In this document: in pieces, positions 28,301 to 35,913 of the stretch | How positions within the stretch are numbered: the stretch's first letter is position 1 | Layout of the letters: every line of letters starts with the position of its first letter | Source: Longitalea arenae | Lineage (GTDB): Bacteria; Bacteroidota; Bacteroidia; Chitinophagales; Chitinophagaceae | NCBI RefSeq assembly: GCF_016924755.1 | Contig: NZ_JAFFJX010000012.1 | Span: 1 to 64,000 of the forward strand | Reading direction: 5' to 3' | Length of the DNA stretch: 64,000 nucleotides | The notes under the pieces: generated by a model | The model's input: only the letters and a program-made list of their open reading frames with translations | Database searches by the model: none | Told to the model about the DNA's origin: nothing | Position numbers and translations under genes: made by a program

Positions 28301-29672
28301 CTCAGCCATTAATGGTCTGAAGATCGGTCCAAGGGTAGCTTCCTGTGGTACGGCCATGTATTTAAAGGAAACAGTCATTTCTGTAGATATTGAGACCGAT
28401 CCGTTATGGGATGGCTACCGCACACTCATTCAGAAGCTCGGACTGAGGTCCTGTTGGTCTTTCCCCATTGTGGGCGCCGGTAATGAAGTGCTTGCAACCA
28501 TTGCAGTGTACCACACGCATCCATCAACGCCGACTGAGGCCGAGTTTAAATTATTTGAGCGGGTGAGCAGTCTCTTGCGGATCATTATTGAAAACAAGAA
28601 TGCCGAATTAAAGATCAGGTTGAGTAATGAAAGGTATTTGCTGGTGACCAAGGCCACCAACGATGCCATCTGGGACTGGGATGTAAACACCAATTCCCTG
28701 TATTGGGGCGAAGGCATCTATACGCTTTTTGGCATTAAGCCCGGCTATGTAGATAATGCAGCCAGTTTCTGGGAAAGTTGTATTCATCCTGAAGACCGCG
28801 AGCGGGTCGTAAATGGAATAAACCGGTTCTTAAAAGACAGCACTTCGAAGATATGGGAAGATGAATACCGGTTCATAAAACCCAATGGTGAATATGCATT
28901 GGTGTTCGACCGGGGTTTTCTGATCTTTGACCGTTCCGGCAAAGTGGCCCGGATGGTAGGCTCCATGCAGGATATTACCGATAAAAAAGAACTGGAAAAA
29001 AAATTACTGAAGCAGGAGGTTGACAAGCAGAAAATAATTGCCCAGGCAGTAGTGAATGCCCAGGAAAAAGAAAGGGCTGAAATTGGAAAAGAGCTGCACG
29101 ACAATGTGAACCAGATACTGTCAACAGCCAAATTATATCTCGAGTTGGCCCAAACAGATGATGACAGCCGGCTCGACCTGATCAACCGCAGCACCAAAAA
29201 TATCTCTGATGCCATTAATGAGATCAGAACCATTTCCCGCTCCCTGGTGCCGCCAAGTATTGGCGACCTGGGTTTAATAGAATCGGTGCAGGACCTCGTG
29301 GAAAATATCAAAGCAACGAAGAAATTACACGTTGAGTTCTATTATTCCGGAACCATTGATAATATCCTGGATGAAAAAAGAAAGCTGATGCTTTTTCGCA
29401 TCATTCAGGAGCAGGTAAATAATGTATTGAAGCATGCTTCTGCCCAAAACCTCGTCATTGAACTGATTGCAGATAGTGAAGGTTGTGCCGTAGACCTTAC
29501 CATCAGTGATGACGGGAAGGGGTTCGAGCTGGATAAAGTGCGGTCTAAGAAAGGAGTGGGCTTGTCGAATATCGCCAGCCGCGCCCAGTTGTTCAATGGA
29601 AGTGTGCATGTAGTAACGGCATTGGGCGAAGGCTGCAAACTGAAAATAAATGTCCCTATTTCAAATATCTAA
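25386..29672 (+). CDS. Multi-PAS/GAF hybrid-free sensor histidine kinase (NarX/HisKA_3 type)
   Basis: A 1428-residue cytoplasmic sensor without signal peptide or membrane helix. I count about eight PAS-type repeats between residues 15 and 910 and at 1078-1205 (recognisable linkers such as DITERKQAEQAIREGEKRF, DIHDRKLAEEKI, DITETRQSQENL and DITDRKKQERLL). A GAF domain lies at about 928-1061. The kinase core is of the HisKA_3 class: phospho-acceptor His1238 in GKELHDNVNQ, then the ATPase domain (about 1331-1428) with DDGKGF and GVGLSNI. The NarL-type regulator starts 9 bases after its stop, the expected cognate partner. Signal unknown; so many PAS domains suggest integration of several redox, gas or small-molecule cues. 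Confidence 0.93.
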   Translation: MLKQSKKSIPEVTPDYTALSLQTDKAGIIISASADLLSFTGKHEEELIGNSFKKIIDAADKPKLQALLNTGIDAGLIVQLALKGKAGVCLMGFTAKYQNNRSIPGDIIDWNAVPLYKPAAASTTDAETALQKVRQELQEVTDRYKTFVQQSSEIIWRCELPTPISINDPEEKQLQELFDGYLAECNDQMAHFYGFENTAGIIGKKVSVFFDPKEPVTEQVVREFIQQGYKIYRRLSMHFDHQGNKRYFINNLVGIVENGKLLRVWTTQNEITQLRMAEKANRYQASVLENVFDAILSTGPDFLIKSWNQAAEKLYGISAETVMGHTIQEFISFTYHNTSRDKLLEELYATGACSGEVSFVRPADGKKIIISCAVTLLKNNKGHITDIISINKDITERKQAEQAIREGEKRFRQFADAAPVIIWVADDADNTIYVNKCFEQFTGITLNELEGNSWKKIVHQADLPIAIEKYKRYFNYREPVVLEYRLKNKDNEYRWVLDHGVPRFLEDGTFIGYIGSIVDIHDRKLAEEKIRFQVQVMQDVSEGIISTDLDFNIISFNKAAENIYGIPGHEIIGKRLNDFIKLSYLSNTWEEALQHLHEYGSWEGQAYYNRHDGKRIYLNCALSFVKNDRGTRIGVAGIYRDITETRQSQENLRINEERYRSVVHALGEGILMYDKNGEIIACNRSAEMILNVPANVLIGRFTGVGNACIYEDGTPFPPQQHPSLITLKTGRSLQNVIMGFQRSDGSLVWISINTEPVYYTEQRVHPDAVVSSFVDITQKKAAEIELKQSQQQLREYSERITNILASITDGFIAVDKNLNIFLWNHAVEHITGLDAKQVIGTSVEEIFPHFAGTAAYQQYRDAINKGRSSTFEHFLPAFGRWLETSVYPFSQGAFIYFRDITDRKKQERLLELEKEVLAINAQPTASLKTTIDYFLDGLEKTFPGMFCSVITLSDDKQTIQHLSGPSLPDEFTSAINGLKIGPRVASCGTAMYLKETVISVDIETDPLWDGYRTLIQKLGLRSCWSFPIVGAGNEVLATIAVYHTHPSTPTEAEFKLFERVSSLLRIIIENKNAELKIRLSNERYLLVTKATNDAIWDWDVNTNSLYWGEGIYTLFGIKPGYVDNAASFWESCIHPEDRERVVNGINRFLKDSTSKIWEDEYRFIKPNGEYALVFDRGFLIFDRSGKVARMVGSMQDITDKKELEKKLLKQEVDKQKIIAQAVVNAQEKERAEIGKELHDNVNQILSTAKLYLELAQTDDDSRLDLINRSTKNISDAINEIRTISRSLVPPSIGDLGLIESVQDLVENIKATKKLHVEFYYSGTIDNILDEKRKLMLFRIIQEQVNNVLKHASAQNLVIELIADSEGCAVDLTISDDGKGFELDKVRSKKGVGLSNIASRAQLFNGSVHVVTALGEGCKLKINVPISNI

Positions 29673-29681
29673 ACCCCCTTA

Positions 29682-30329
29682 TTGATTATGGAAAAAATTA
29701 GTGTACTGATCGCAGATGATCACAAATTGATACGGGAAACCTGGAGCTTTATTCTGAACAACGATCCCCGTTTTACCGTGGTAGCCGAATGTGGCGACTC
29801 GGAACAGGCGGTGGAAATGGCCAAGAACAAAAAGCCGCAGATCGTGCTCATGGATATCAACATGCTGCCCATTTCAGGTTTCGAAGCCACTGAAAAGATC
29901 AGGAAGGTTTCACCTGCTTCCCGCATCATAGGCATATCGATGCACTCGCAGCCGGCCTATGCCAAGAAAATGCTGCAGATAGGCGCCCGTGGTTATGTTA
30001 CCAAAAACTCTTCCAAGGAAGAAATGATAACGGCCATTATGGAAGTGCATAGCGGCAATAAATACATCTGCGATGAAATAAAGAATAATATTTCAGAGCT
30101 GGTGCTGGAAGAAAATAAGGATGTGCCCAATGTAAATGCGCTCACCGAACGGGAGATTCAGATCATCAACCTGATTAAAGAAGGGCAATCGTCGAAAGAG
30201 ATCGCCATGAGCCTGAATATTTCGTTAAAAACAGTGGAAGTGCATCGCCATAATATTTTGAAAAAGCTGAAGCTGAAGAATTCGGCCTCGCTGGTGAATT
30301 TCATCAACAATGTAGCTACCAGCATGTGA
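29682..30329 (+). CDS. NarL/FixJ family response regulator (cognate to the multi-PAS kinase)
   Basis: A 215-residue regulator: receiver domain (1-120) with acidic pocket Asp10/Asp11, phospho-acceptor Asp56 (VLMDINM) and Lys106 (YVTKNSS), then a LuxR-type helix-turn-helix (about 148-208, LTEREIQIINLIKEGQSSKE ... VEVHRHNILKKL). It begins 9 bases downstream of the kinase gene and is surely its co-transcribed partner. It is very similar to the regulator at 32872-33507, sharing the unusual block SMHSQPAYAKKML in the receiver. Confidence 0.95.
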   Translation: MIMEKISVLIADDHKLIRETWSFILNNDPRFTVVAECGDSEQAVEMAKNKKPQIVLMDINMLPISGFEATEKIRKVSPASRIIGISMHSQPAYAKKMLQIGARGYVTKNSSKEEMITAIMEVHSGNKYICDEIKNNISELVLEENKDVPNVNALTEREIQIINLIKEGQSSKEIAMSLNISLKTVEVHRHNILKKLKLKNSASLVNFINNVATSM

Positions 30330-30655
30330 GATTAGGTATTTATATGTGTTTTATAATTAATATTTATTATTAAGCATCTAAGGGACCTTAATAATCAATT
30401 CGGGGGAATTGTAACACGCACCTAGGGGTAAACCTTTATTGATGGCTGAAAAAATTCATTAAGTGTTTAAAAGACATGGAATAAATTAGGATTTCTTTCA
30501 GAAAAATGATGAATTTAGCGCTACCAATATCTATAGTTAAACAAATAAAATCCAACGTCCGAATCCAGATCCTACAGAAAACCGAACCGTCCAATGTCTG
30601 TTTAGATTAAAAAACAAACAGGCGCAGATATTGATCCAATGTCCTGATGAGGAAC
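30330..30655. other. Gene-free interval between the response regulator and purF
   Basis: No coding frame of note. It holds the AGGGGTAAACCTTT element (30424-30437) and ends in a strong terminator at 30656. The terminator is 330 bases past the regulator stop, so the interval may be a long 3' UTR or carry a small RNA; I could not identify a promoter or a known RNA fold. Confidence 0.5.
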
Positions 30656-30688
30656 AACCCCCATACCTATGAAGACTGGGGGTTTTTT
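30656..30688 (+). terminator. Rho-independent terminator upstream of purF
   Basis: AACCCCCA (30656-30663) pairs with TGGGGGTT (30677-30684) across a 13-base loop; a run of six T follows from 30683. Confidence 0.85.
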
Positions 30689-30710
30689 CATTTTCTCCTT
30701 TAACTTTCCC

Positions 30711-30745
30711 TTGTTTCTTCTTCTCATATATTCCTTGTAACTTTG
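30711..30745 (+). promoter_or_regulatory. Promoter of purF
   Basis: TTG (30711-30713), 24 bases, then TAACTTTG (30738-30745), a TAnnTTTG match. The expected start lies about 23 bases before the purF ATG at 30775. No PurR-type operator was recognised. Confidence 0.6.
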
Positions 30746-30774
30746 CGCTTTCTTTTTATAATCGGGAGTAATTC

Positions 30775-32622
30775 ATGAGTGATGCAATAAAGCATGAATG
30801 CGGTTTAGCATTCATCCGTTTAAGAAAGCCGTTCTCCTACTATTTGCAACAATACGGTACAGTAATGTGGGGCCTTAACAAGCTGTACCTGCTCATGGAA
30901 AAGCAACACAATCGTGGCCAGGATGGAGCCGGTTTGGCTTCGGTGAAGCTGAATGTTGAGCCCGGTTATCCGTTCCTGCAGCGCGTTCGCAGCAGCGCCC
31001 CCCAACCCATTGCGGATATTTTCAGACAAGTAAGTCACGAAGTAAAAGAGCTGGAAAAATACCAGCCCGATGTAATGAAACATCCCGGTTTAATGAAAGG
31101 GCATATTTCATACCTGGGCGAGCTGTTGCTGGGTCACTTACGCTATGGTACGCAAGGGAAAAATAATGTAGAGTTTTGCCACCCCTTTATAAAACGCCAT
31201 ACGATCCCTGCGCGCAACCTGGCGCTGGCCGGCAATTTTAATCTGGTGAACACCGATGAGCTGTTCAACCTGATCAATATTGAGCCCGGCGAATTTCAAA
31301 AGCAAAGCGACCTGGCCGCAATGATGGAGGTGATCCATCATTTTATCGTAAAGAGCGATGAACAGTCACCCGGTGATATGGATGTGCTGAGTGCATTGCG
31401 CAAAGCGGTACCGCTCTTCGATGGTGGATTTACCGTTGGTGGTTTGTTGGGCAATGGCGATTCATTTGTATTTCGTGATGCCCATGGGATTCGCCCGGCC
31501 TATTATTATATAAATGAAGATGTAGTTGTAGCAGCGTCGGAGCGGTCGGCCATCCGCACCGTTTTCAATGTTGGTGAAAATGAAGTGAAGGAGCTGATGC
31601 CTGGCATGGGGCTGATCATTAAGGCAAATGGCGACATTACCGTCGATAAGGTAACAGAGCCCAAAGAACGCAGGGCCTGTAGCTTTGAGCGCATATATTT
31701 TTCACGCGGAAGCGATGAAAAGATCTACCGCGAGCGGAATGCCCTTGGTTATAATCTGAGTCCGCAGATCCTGAAAGCTATAGATTACGACCTGAAACAC
31801 ACCATATTTTCCTTTATTCCGAATACAGCCGAAGTGGCTTTTTATGGATTGTGGAAAGGATTGGATGATTACTTAAAGCAGGTTAAGATCCAACGTATTT
31901 TATCATGGGGCAACGATATCACCGAAGAGAAGTTGTCGGAAATGATCAATCGTAAAATACGAATTGAAAAGATTGCTATTAAAGACGTTAAGATGCGTAC
32001 ATTTATTACGGAGGATGTAAGCCGTAATGAAATGGTGCAACACGTATATGATGTTACCTACGGTACGGTGGAAAAGGGGGTTGATACATTAGTGGTGATA
32101 GACGATTCTATCGTTCGGGGAACTACATTGAAAGAAAGTATTGTACGCATGCTGGCCAGGCTGGAGCCGAAAAAGATCATTATTGTTTCATCGGCGCCAC
32201 AAATACGCTACCCGGATTGTTATGGCATTGACATGAGCAAACTGGGTGATTTCATAGCCTTCAAAGCGGCCACGGAATTGATGAAAGAACATGGCAAGGA
32301 ACATTGTTTGAAGGAATTGTACGACAGATGTAAAGAATTGCAACGTTTAGACCAGCTGCATACGGAAAACGTGGTTCAGCACGTTTATAAACCATTCACA
32401 ACCGAACAGATCACAGATAAAATTGCTGAATTGATTACCCCTAAAGGGCTTAACTTGCCAGTGCAGGTAATTTTTCAGACAATAGAGTCCCTTCACCAAG
32501 CATGCCCAACCAATACAGGCGACTGGTATTTTACCGGTAACTACCCGACCCCCGGTGGCAACCGAGTGGTAAATAAAGCTTTTATTAACTACATGGAGGG
32601 TAAGAACGTAAGAGGGTATTAA
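30775..32622 (+). CDS. purF: Amidophosphoribosyltransferase, long Bacteroidota type
   Basis: A 615-residue class II glutamine amidotransferase fused to a phosphoribosyltransferase, the first committed enzyme of purine synthesis. The nucleophile should be Cys9 (HECGLAF), exposed after removal of an eight-residue propeptide. The glutaminase half continues with QHNRGQDGAG and HLRYGTQG, the interface has RACSFERIYFSRGSD, and the PRPP site is VVIDDSIVRGTT (about 439-450). It is about 110 residues longer than E. coli PurF, with an extra segment around residues 350-400 and a C-terminal extension. I recognise this form from Bacteroidota, where it coexists with a standard PurF, so its exact role may be specialised. 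Confidence 0.85.
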   Translation: MSDAIKHECGLAFIRLRKPFSYYLQQYGTVMWGLNKLYLLMEKQHNRGQDGAGLASVKLNVEPGYPFLQRVRSSAPQPIADIFRQVSHEVKELEKYQPDVMKHPGLMKGHISYLGELLLGHLRYGTQGKNNVEFCHPFIKRHTIPARNLALAGNFNLVNTDELFNLINIEPGEFQKQSDLAAMMEVIHHFIVKSDEQSPGDMDVLSALRKAVPLFDGGFTVGGLLGNGDSFVFRDAHGIRPAYYYINEDVVVAASERSAIRTVFNVGENEVKELMPGMGLIIKANGDITVDKVTEPKERRACSFERIYFSRGSDEKIYRERNALGYNLSPQILKAIDYDLKHTIFSFIPNTAEVAFYGLWKGLDDYLKQVKIQRILSWGNDITEEKLSEMINRKIRIEKIAIKDVKMRTFITEDVSRNEMVQHVYDVTYGTVEKGVDTLVVIDDSIVRGTTLKESIVRMLARLEPKKIIIVSSAPQIRYPDCYGIDMSKLGDFIAFKAATELMKEHGKEHCLKELYDRCKELQRLDQLHTENVVQHVYKPFTTEQITDKIAELITPKGLNLPVQVIFQTIESLHQACPTNTGDWYFTGNYPTPGGNRVVNKAFINYMEGKNVRGY

Positions 32623-32871
32623 TGAAAATCTATAAGCTTGAATACTATAAGATTATTAATTCATTTTTAATCTTAAGTTTGCGTATATCAGGAAAAATGC
32701 TTAATATCAGGTACGGGATTATATGTAACCTCTTCTATACCCCAAAGAAAACAGCGGTATAAGACTCATCCATTAGTAGTTGCACAAAAGCGCTAAAAAC
32801 GGCTTTGGCTGTTTTGCGTGCATTGTGCAGAAACTAAGCTCATTCTCACACTAATGAAAAAAAAAATTCGT

Positions 32872-33507
32872 ATGAGTAAAATTACCATCATGATTGTTGA
32901 TGATCACACTTTGATCCGCGAAACCTGGTCATATTTGTTAGGACGGAATGAAGAGCTGGAGGTTATTGCTGAATTAGGGGATGGTCAGCGAGCCATTGAG
33001 ATCGCAAGGGATAAACGCCCTAACATTGTCTTGCTTGATATCAATATGTCGCCTCTCAATGGATTCGACATCCTCAAAATGATCCGTAAACTATCACCCG
33101 GTTCAAAAGTCATTGCGGTGTCAATGCACTCACAACCAGCGTATGCCAAGAAAATGCTGCGGCTGGGCGCCCGTGGATATGTAACCAAAAATTCTCCCCG
33201 TAAAGAAATGTTGGATGCAATTCACCAGGTGACTGCGGGCAATGTTTATATATGTCAGGAAGTGAAGAATATTCTATCAGAACAAATGATGAGTGAAGAT
33301 GAAGGTGGAGATGGACTGAATCAGCTTTCAGAACGTGAGATCGAAGTGATCAATCTCATCAGGAACGGTTTGTCATCGAAAGAGATAGCCGATAAACTGG
33401 CCATATCAATAAAAACGGTGGAAGTGCACCGCCACAATATCTTAAAGAAACTAAAAGTAAAGAACACAGCATCCCTGATCAACTATATAAATTCAAGCGG
33501 GCTGTAA
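32872..33507 (+). CDS. NarL/FixJ family response regulator (orphan paralogue)
   Basis: A 211-residue regulator, receiver domain with phospho-acceptor Asp56 (VLLDINM) and Lys106, plus a LuxR-type HTH (LSEREIEVINLIRNGLSSKE ... VEVHRHNILKKL). It is the close paralogue of the protein at 29682-30329, with near-identical receiver surface (SMHSQPAYAKKML, GARGYVTKNS) and recognition helix. No kinase gene is adjacent, so it may respond to the same kinase. The frame is open to 32818 and ATG 32854 is possible; ATG 32872 gives the same N-terminus as the paralogue. A TAAGTTTG box at 32674-32681 could be its promoter. The 249-base gap before it also has an AAAACGGC/GCTGTTTT hairpin (32797-32816). Confidence 0.93.
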   Translation: MSKITIMIVDDHTLIRETWSYLLGRNEELEVIAELGDGQRAIEIARDKRPNIVLLDINMSPLNGFDILKMIRKLSPGSKVIAVSMHSQPAYAKKMLRLGARGYVTKNSPRKEMLDAIHQVTAGNVYICQEVKNILSEQMMSEDEGGDGLNQLSEREIEVINLIRNGLSSKEIADKLAISIKTVEVHRHNILKKLKVKNTASLINYINSSGL

Positions 33508-33689
33508 TTTCACTCGATCACCCCTGTTCATAATACACATAAATTAAACGTATTTTCCCCCATGTGTGAATGCGTTTGGCAAAGTATTTGCGGCAAGTGA
33601 GCTTGCCGACCGTTTAGCTTCCTATGGGGAACCATTTTTAATAACAGGCCTGTTAAATTTCTGATTCCTTTGATCGAACTCATTATTTT

Positions 33690-33719
33690 TAGGGGGATTT
33701 ATTCCCCCTATTATTTTTT
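33690..33719 (+). terminator. Rho-independent terminator after the orphan regulator
   Basis: TAGGGGGA (33690-33697) pairs with TCCCCCTA (33703-33710) over loop TTTAT, with T-rich sequence to 33719. A run of T also precedes it, so it may work in both directions. A second hairpin, CGGCAAG/CTTGCCG, lies at 33591-33608. Confidence 0.8.
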
Positions 33720-33731
33720 ATACAACGCCGG

Positions 33732-34223
33732 ATGAAATCAGTTATAATCATACGTCACGCGAAAAGTAGTTGGGATCATTCCGATCTAAGCGATTTTGAT
33801 CGTCCCTTAAACGAACGCGGTAAAGAAGATGCACCCAAGATGGCTAACCGGTTGCTGGAACGGAACATTAAGATCGATGCATTCATTTCAAGTTCTGCCA
33901 AAAGAGCCCGCAAGACAGCCGCGCTCTTCATTAAAGAATTCGGTGGTCATAAAGAAGACATTATACTGGTTCCTGAATTATACCTCGCCGGCCCCGATGC
34001 ATTTTACACAGCCATTGCGCAGGCCCCTGAAAAAGCAAATACCATCGCCCTCTTTGCCCACAATCCCGGTATAACAGAGTTTGCGAATGAGTTAACCGAT
34101 GTGCGGATAGATGACATGCCTACCTGCGCCGTTTTTGCCGTGAAAGCCGATATTGATCACTGGTCAGCCTTCAGGGATGCCGAAAAGCAATACTGGTTTT
34201 TTGATTACCCGAAAGCGAAATAA
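33732..34223 (+). CDS. sixA: SixA-like histidine phosphatase
   Basis: A 163-residue member of the histidine-phosphatase (phosphoglycerate mutase-like) superfamily. The catalytic loop is IIRHAKSSWD (RHx motif, His9) and the second histidine is in ALFAHNPGITEF; SDFDRPLNERG is characteristic of the SixA subgroup, which dephosphorylates phosphohistidine in signalling proteins. It is downstream of two response regulators and convergent with the glycosyltransferase gene, whose stop is 7 bases away. A role in the local phosphorelay is possible but not shown. Confidence 0.88.
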   Translation: MKSVIIIRHAKSSWDHSDLSDFDRPLNERGKEDAPKMANRLLERNIKIDAFISSSAKRARKTAALFIKEFGGHKEDIILVPELYLAGPDAFYTAIAQAPEKANTIALFAHNPGITEFANELTDVRIDDMPTCAVFAVKADIDHWSAFRDAEKQYWFFDYPKAK

Positions 34224-34230
34224 GACCGGG

Positions 34231-35349
34231 TCAGCTTTTTCTGATCTTCCGGATCATCTCCCCGATTACTTCCTTGTATGCCTGCATATTAAATGCATGA
34301 AGCCGGAATGGAAACTGCCTGGCTGCAGCCTGGGCTTCCGCTAACGACAACCGTGATTGTGATACTGAATACGCCAATCGTTGTTCATAAAGATGAGCCG
34401 CCAGGTATTCCTGTTCTGCCTGACCCGGCGTAGGCACCAAAATACTTTTCTTACCAAGTTTCAGCAGGTCCATAACGGTTGTATATCCTGAACGGCTGAT
34501 CACCCACTCAGCTGCACAGATCAGGCTGTTCAGCAGGCTGGCCGGGGCATGATTGTAAATAGTACCATTTTCTGCATGCGCAATAGGATCGGCTGCCTGC
34601 GGCAATCCCCGGACCAATACCCATTTTACAGGCTGATCTTCCAGTTGCTTTAATATCAGGTCCTCAAACAGGCTGCGCTGGGGCTCAGGTCCCGAAAGAA
34701 TGATAAGGAGATCAATTGACGGGTTAAGGCTTTCACAACCGGTAAACCGGCTAAGGCCCCCTAAATACCGCACCGGTATTGCCGGTAATTGGCGCGGGTT
34801 TGATAAAAGGCCTGCCAGTGAATCTTTTCCCTGGTAATCGGGCACCCAGCAGGTGGAGAAACGTTCAATGCGCCGAAAATTTAACCATTGCACCAGCCGG
34901 TTGGCGAACCGGCCCAGCCCTGTTTTAATGTACAACTGATGCGTAATGAACACCGACGGAATGCGAGGCGCGTAAAAACCGAACCGGTTGTCTGAAATGA
35001 TAAGATCCACCGCTTGCGATTTCAGGAAATTATTCAACCAGCTATTTTCGGTATTGATTTTGGTCAATATTTTTGGTGTCTGGATTAAAATGCGAACGAT
35101 GGTGCCCCACCTCGTTTTGCTGTAGGTAAGATCATATCCTGATAAATGCTCGTATTGAAGCTGGGGGAACTCCTGGATCAGTAAAGCTTTTTGCGTTGAA
35201 TTACAGGCTATAATAATGTGGCAACCCTGATGTAGCAATTCGTGGATGATGGGTATACAACGGGTGGTATGCCCCAGCCCCCAATCCAACGGCGACAGTA
35301 ATACGATGGGTTTTTCCGAACCGGTGTTAAAATTGTTGCTTTCCCGCAA
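34231..35349 (-). CDS. MurG-like glycosyltransferase (GT28-type fold)
   Basis: A 372-residue GT-B glycosyltransferase. The N-terminal half starts with a glycine-rich nucleotide-binding loop (LLSPLDWGLGHTTRCIPII, about 16-35); the C-terminal half has a GT28-like donor site (AEWVISRSGYTTVMDLLKLGKKSILVPTPGQAEQ, about 285-320). No membrane helix or signal peptide. Substrate unknown; such proteins are often annotated as MurG-like or as transferring sugars to lipids. It is divergent from the small lipoprotein gene at 35403. Confidence 0.82.
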   Translation of the reverse strand: MRESNNFNTGSEKPIVLLSPLDWGLGHTTRCIPIIHELLHQGCHIIIACNSTQKALLIQEFPQLQYEHLSGYDLTYSKTRWGTIVRILIQTPKILTKINTENSWLNNFLKSQAVDLIISDNRFGFYAPRIPSVFITHQLYIKTGLGRFANRLVQWLNFRRIERFSTCWVPDYQGKDSLAGLLSNPRQLPAIPVRYLGGLSRFTGCESLNPSIDLLIILSGPEPQRSLFEDLILKQLEDQPVKWVLVRGLPQAADPIAHAENGTIYNHAPASLLNSLICAAEWVISRSGYTTVMDLLKLGKKSILVPTPGQAEQEYLAAHLYEQRLAYSVSQSRLSLAEAQAAARQFPFRLHAFNMQAYKEVIGEMIRKIRKS

Positions 35350-35402
35350 TTTGAAATACTAATTTGTTCGTAAAATAGTTTAATTTAGTAAGAACCAAGT
35401 AT

Positions 35403-35540
35403 ATGAAGAAAGTCAGTTATTCTGTGATCGTTTTGTTAATTATCAGCCTCGTTATGGCCAGTTGCAGTTCAGGTAATCGCATTGGCGGTTCATCCAAAAA
35501 ATGCGGCTGTGGTTTAAACAAGGGATTTGTAGGTTATTAA
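35403..35540 (+). CDS. Small lipoprotein, 45 residues, with Cys-Gly-Cys motif
   Basis: A short frame: ATG at 35403, signal segment MKKVSYSVIVLLIISLVM, lipobox MASC (Cys21), then SSGNRIGGSSKKCGCGLNKG and a stop at 35538. After lipidation only about 25 residues would remain, with two cysteines in a KKCGCG motif. The basic N-terminus, hydrophobic core and lipobox are convincing evidence that this is a real gene. Its stop is 14 bases before the next gene (35555), so the two are probably co-transcribed. Function unknown. Confidence 0.75.
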   Translation: MKKVSYSVIVLLIISLVMASCSSGNRIGGSSKKCGCGLNKGFVGY

Positions 35541-35554
35541 AGCCGAACCAGACA

Positions 35555-35803
35555 ATGAAAAACTCAAATCGTGATCTGCTTGTCCTTGTAAAGGATGCCT
35601 ATACAAATAAAGAAGCTATGCAATATGAGCTTCAACAGTTAAACACGCTTTTGGTGAACTTTGAAACGCTCGAAAGTTTTTGCATGGCCCATGAAGTATT
35701 TGATATTCAAAAGTATCGCATACTCACCAAAAGATCACAGGTGAAGAAGATCATTGAAAAAGAATCATTGAAACCCTTTGTATTTATCTGCAATAAGAAT
35801 TAG
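35555..35803 (+). CDS. Small conserved-looking protein of unknown function
   Basis: An 82-residue soluble protein starting MKNSNRDLLVLVKDAYTNKE and ending SLKPFVFICNKN; mostly helical, charged, with no signal peptide or membrane helix. The frame extends upstream to 35501 but overlaps the lipoprotein gene, so the ATG at 35555 is preferred. I do not recognise a family. It is followed by a strong bidirectional terminator. Confidence 0.65.
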   Translation: MKNSNRDLLVLVKDAYTNKEAMQYELQQLNTLLVNFETLESFCMAHEVFDIQKYRILTKRSQVKKIIEKESLKPFVFICNKN

Positions 35804-35822
35804 CCGGTATTTTCTACATAAA

Positions 35823-35863
35823 AAAAGAGAGATAGAGGATGCCCTTTATCTCTCTTTTCTTTT
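35823..35863. terminator. Bidirectional terminator between convergent genes
   Basis: AAAAGAGAGATA (35823-35834) pairs perfectly with TATCTCTCTTTT (35847-35858); A and T runs on the two sides make it functional in either direction. It separates the small gene (plus) from the aminotransferase (minus). Confidence 0.85.
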
Positions 35864-35865
35864 AT

Positions 35866-35901
35866 AGCTGTGTCATCTGCCGGCTGGCGGATGGCACAGC
35901 T
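35866..35901. repeat. REP-like palindrome
   Basis: AGCTGTG-T-CATCTGCC (35866-35881), loop GGCT, GGCGGATG-G-CACAGCT (35886-35901): 15 paired bases with one mismatch and one G-T pair, directly beyond the terminator. GC-rich unlike its surroundings. It may be a dispersed extragenic palindrome; no second copy was found in this window. Confidence 0.5.
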
Positions 35902-35913
35902 GAATATCCCTTT

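Noticed and set aside
32818-32871. Longer N-terminus of the orphan response regulator
   Set aside because: The extra residues are absent from the close paralogue, whose receiver starts at the position of ATG 32872.
35866-35901. Second terminator for the aminotransferase gene
   Set aside because: It has no T run on the minus strand and lies directly beside a strong bidirectional terminator; a REP-like palindrome is the better reading.
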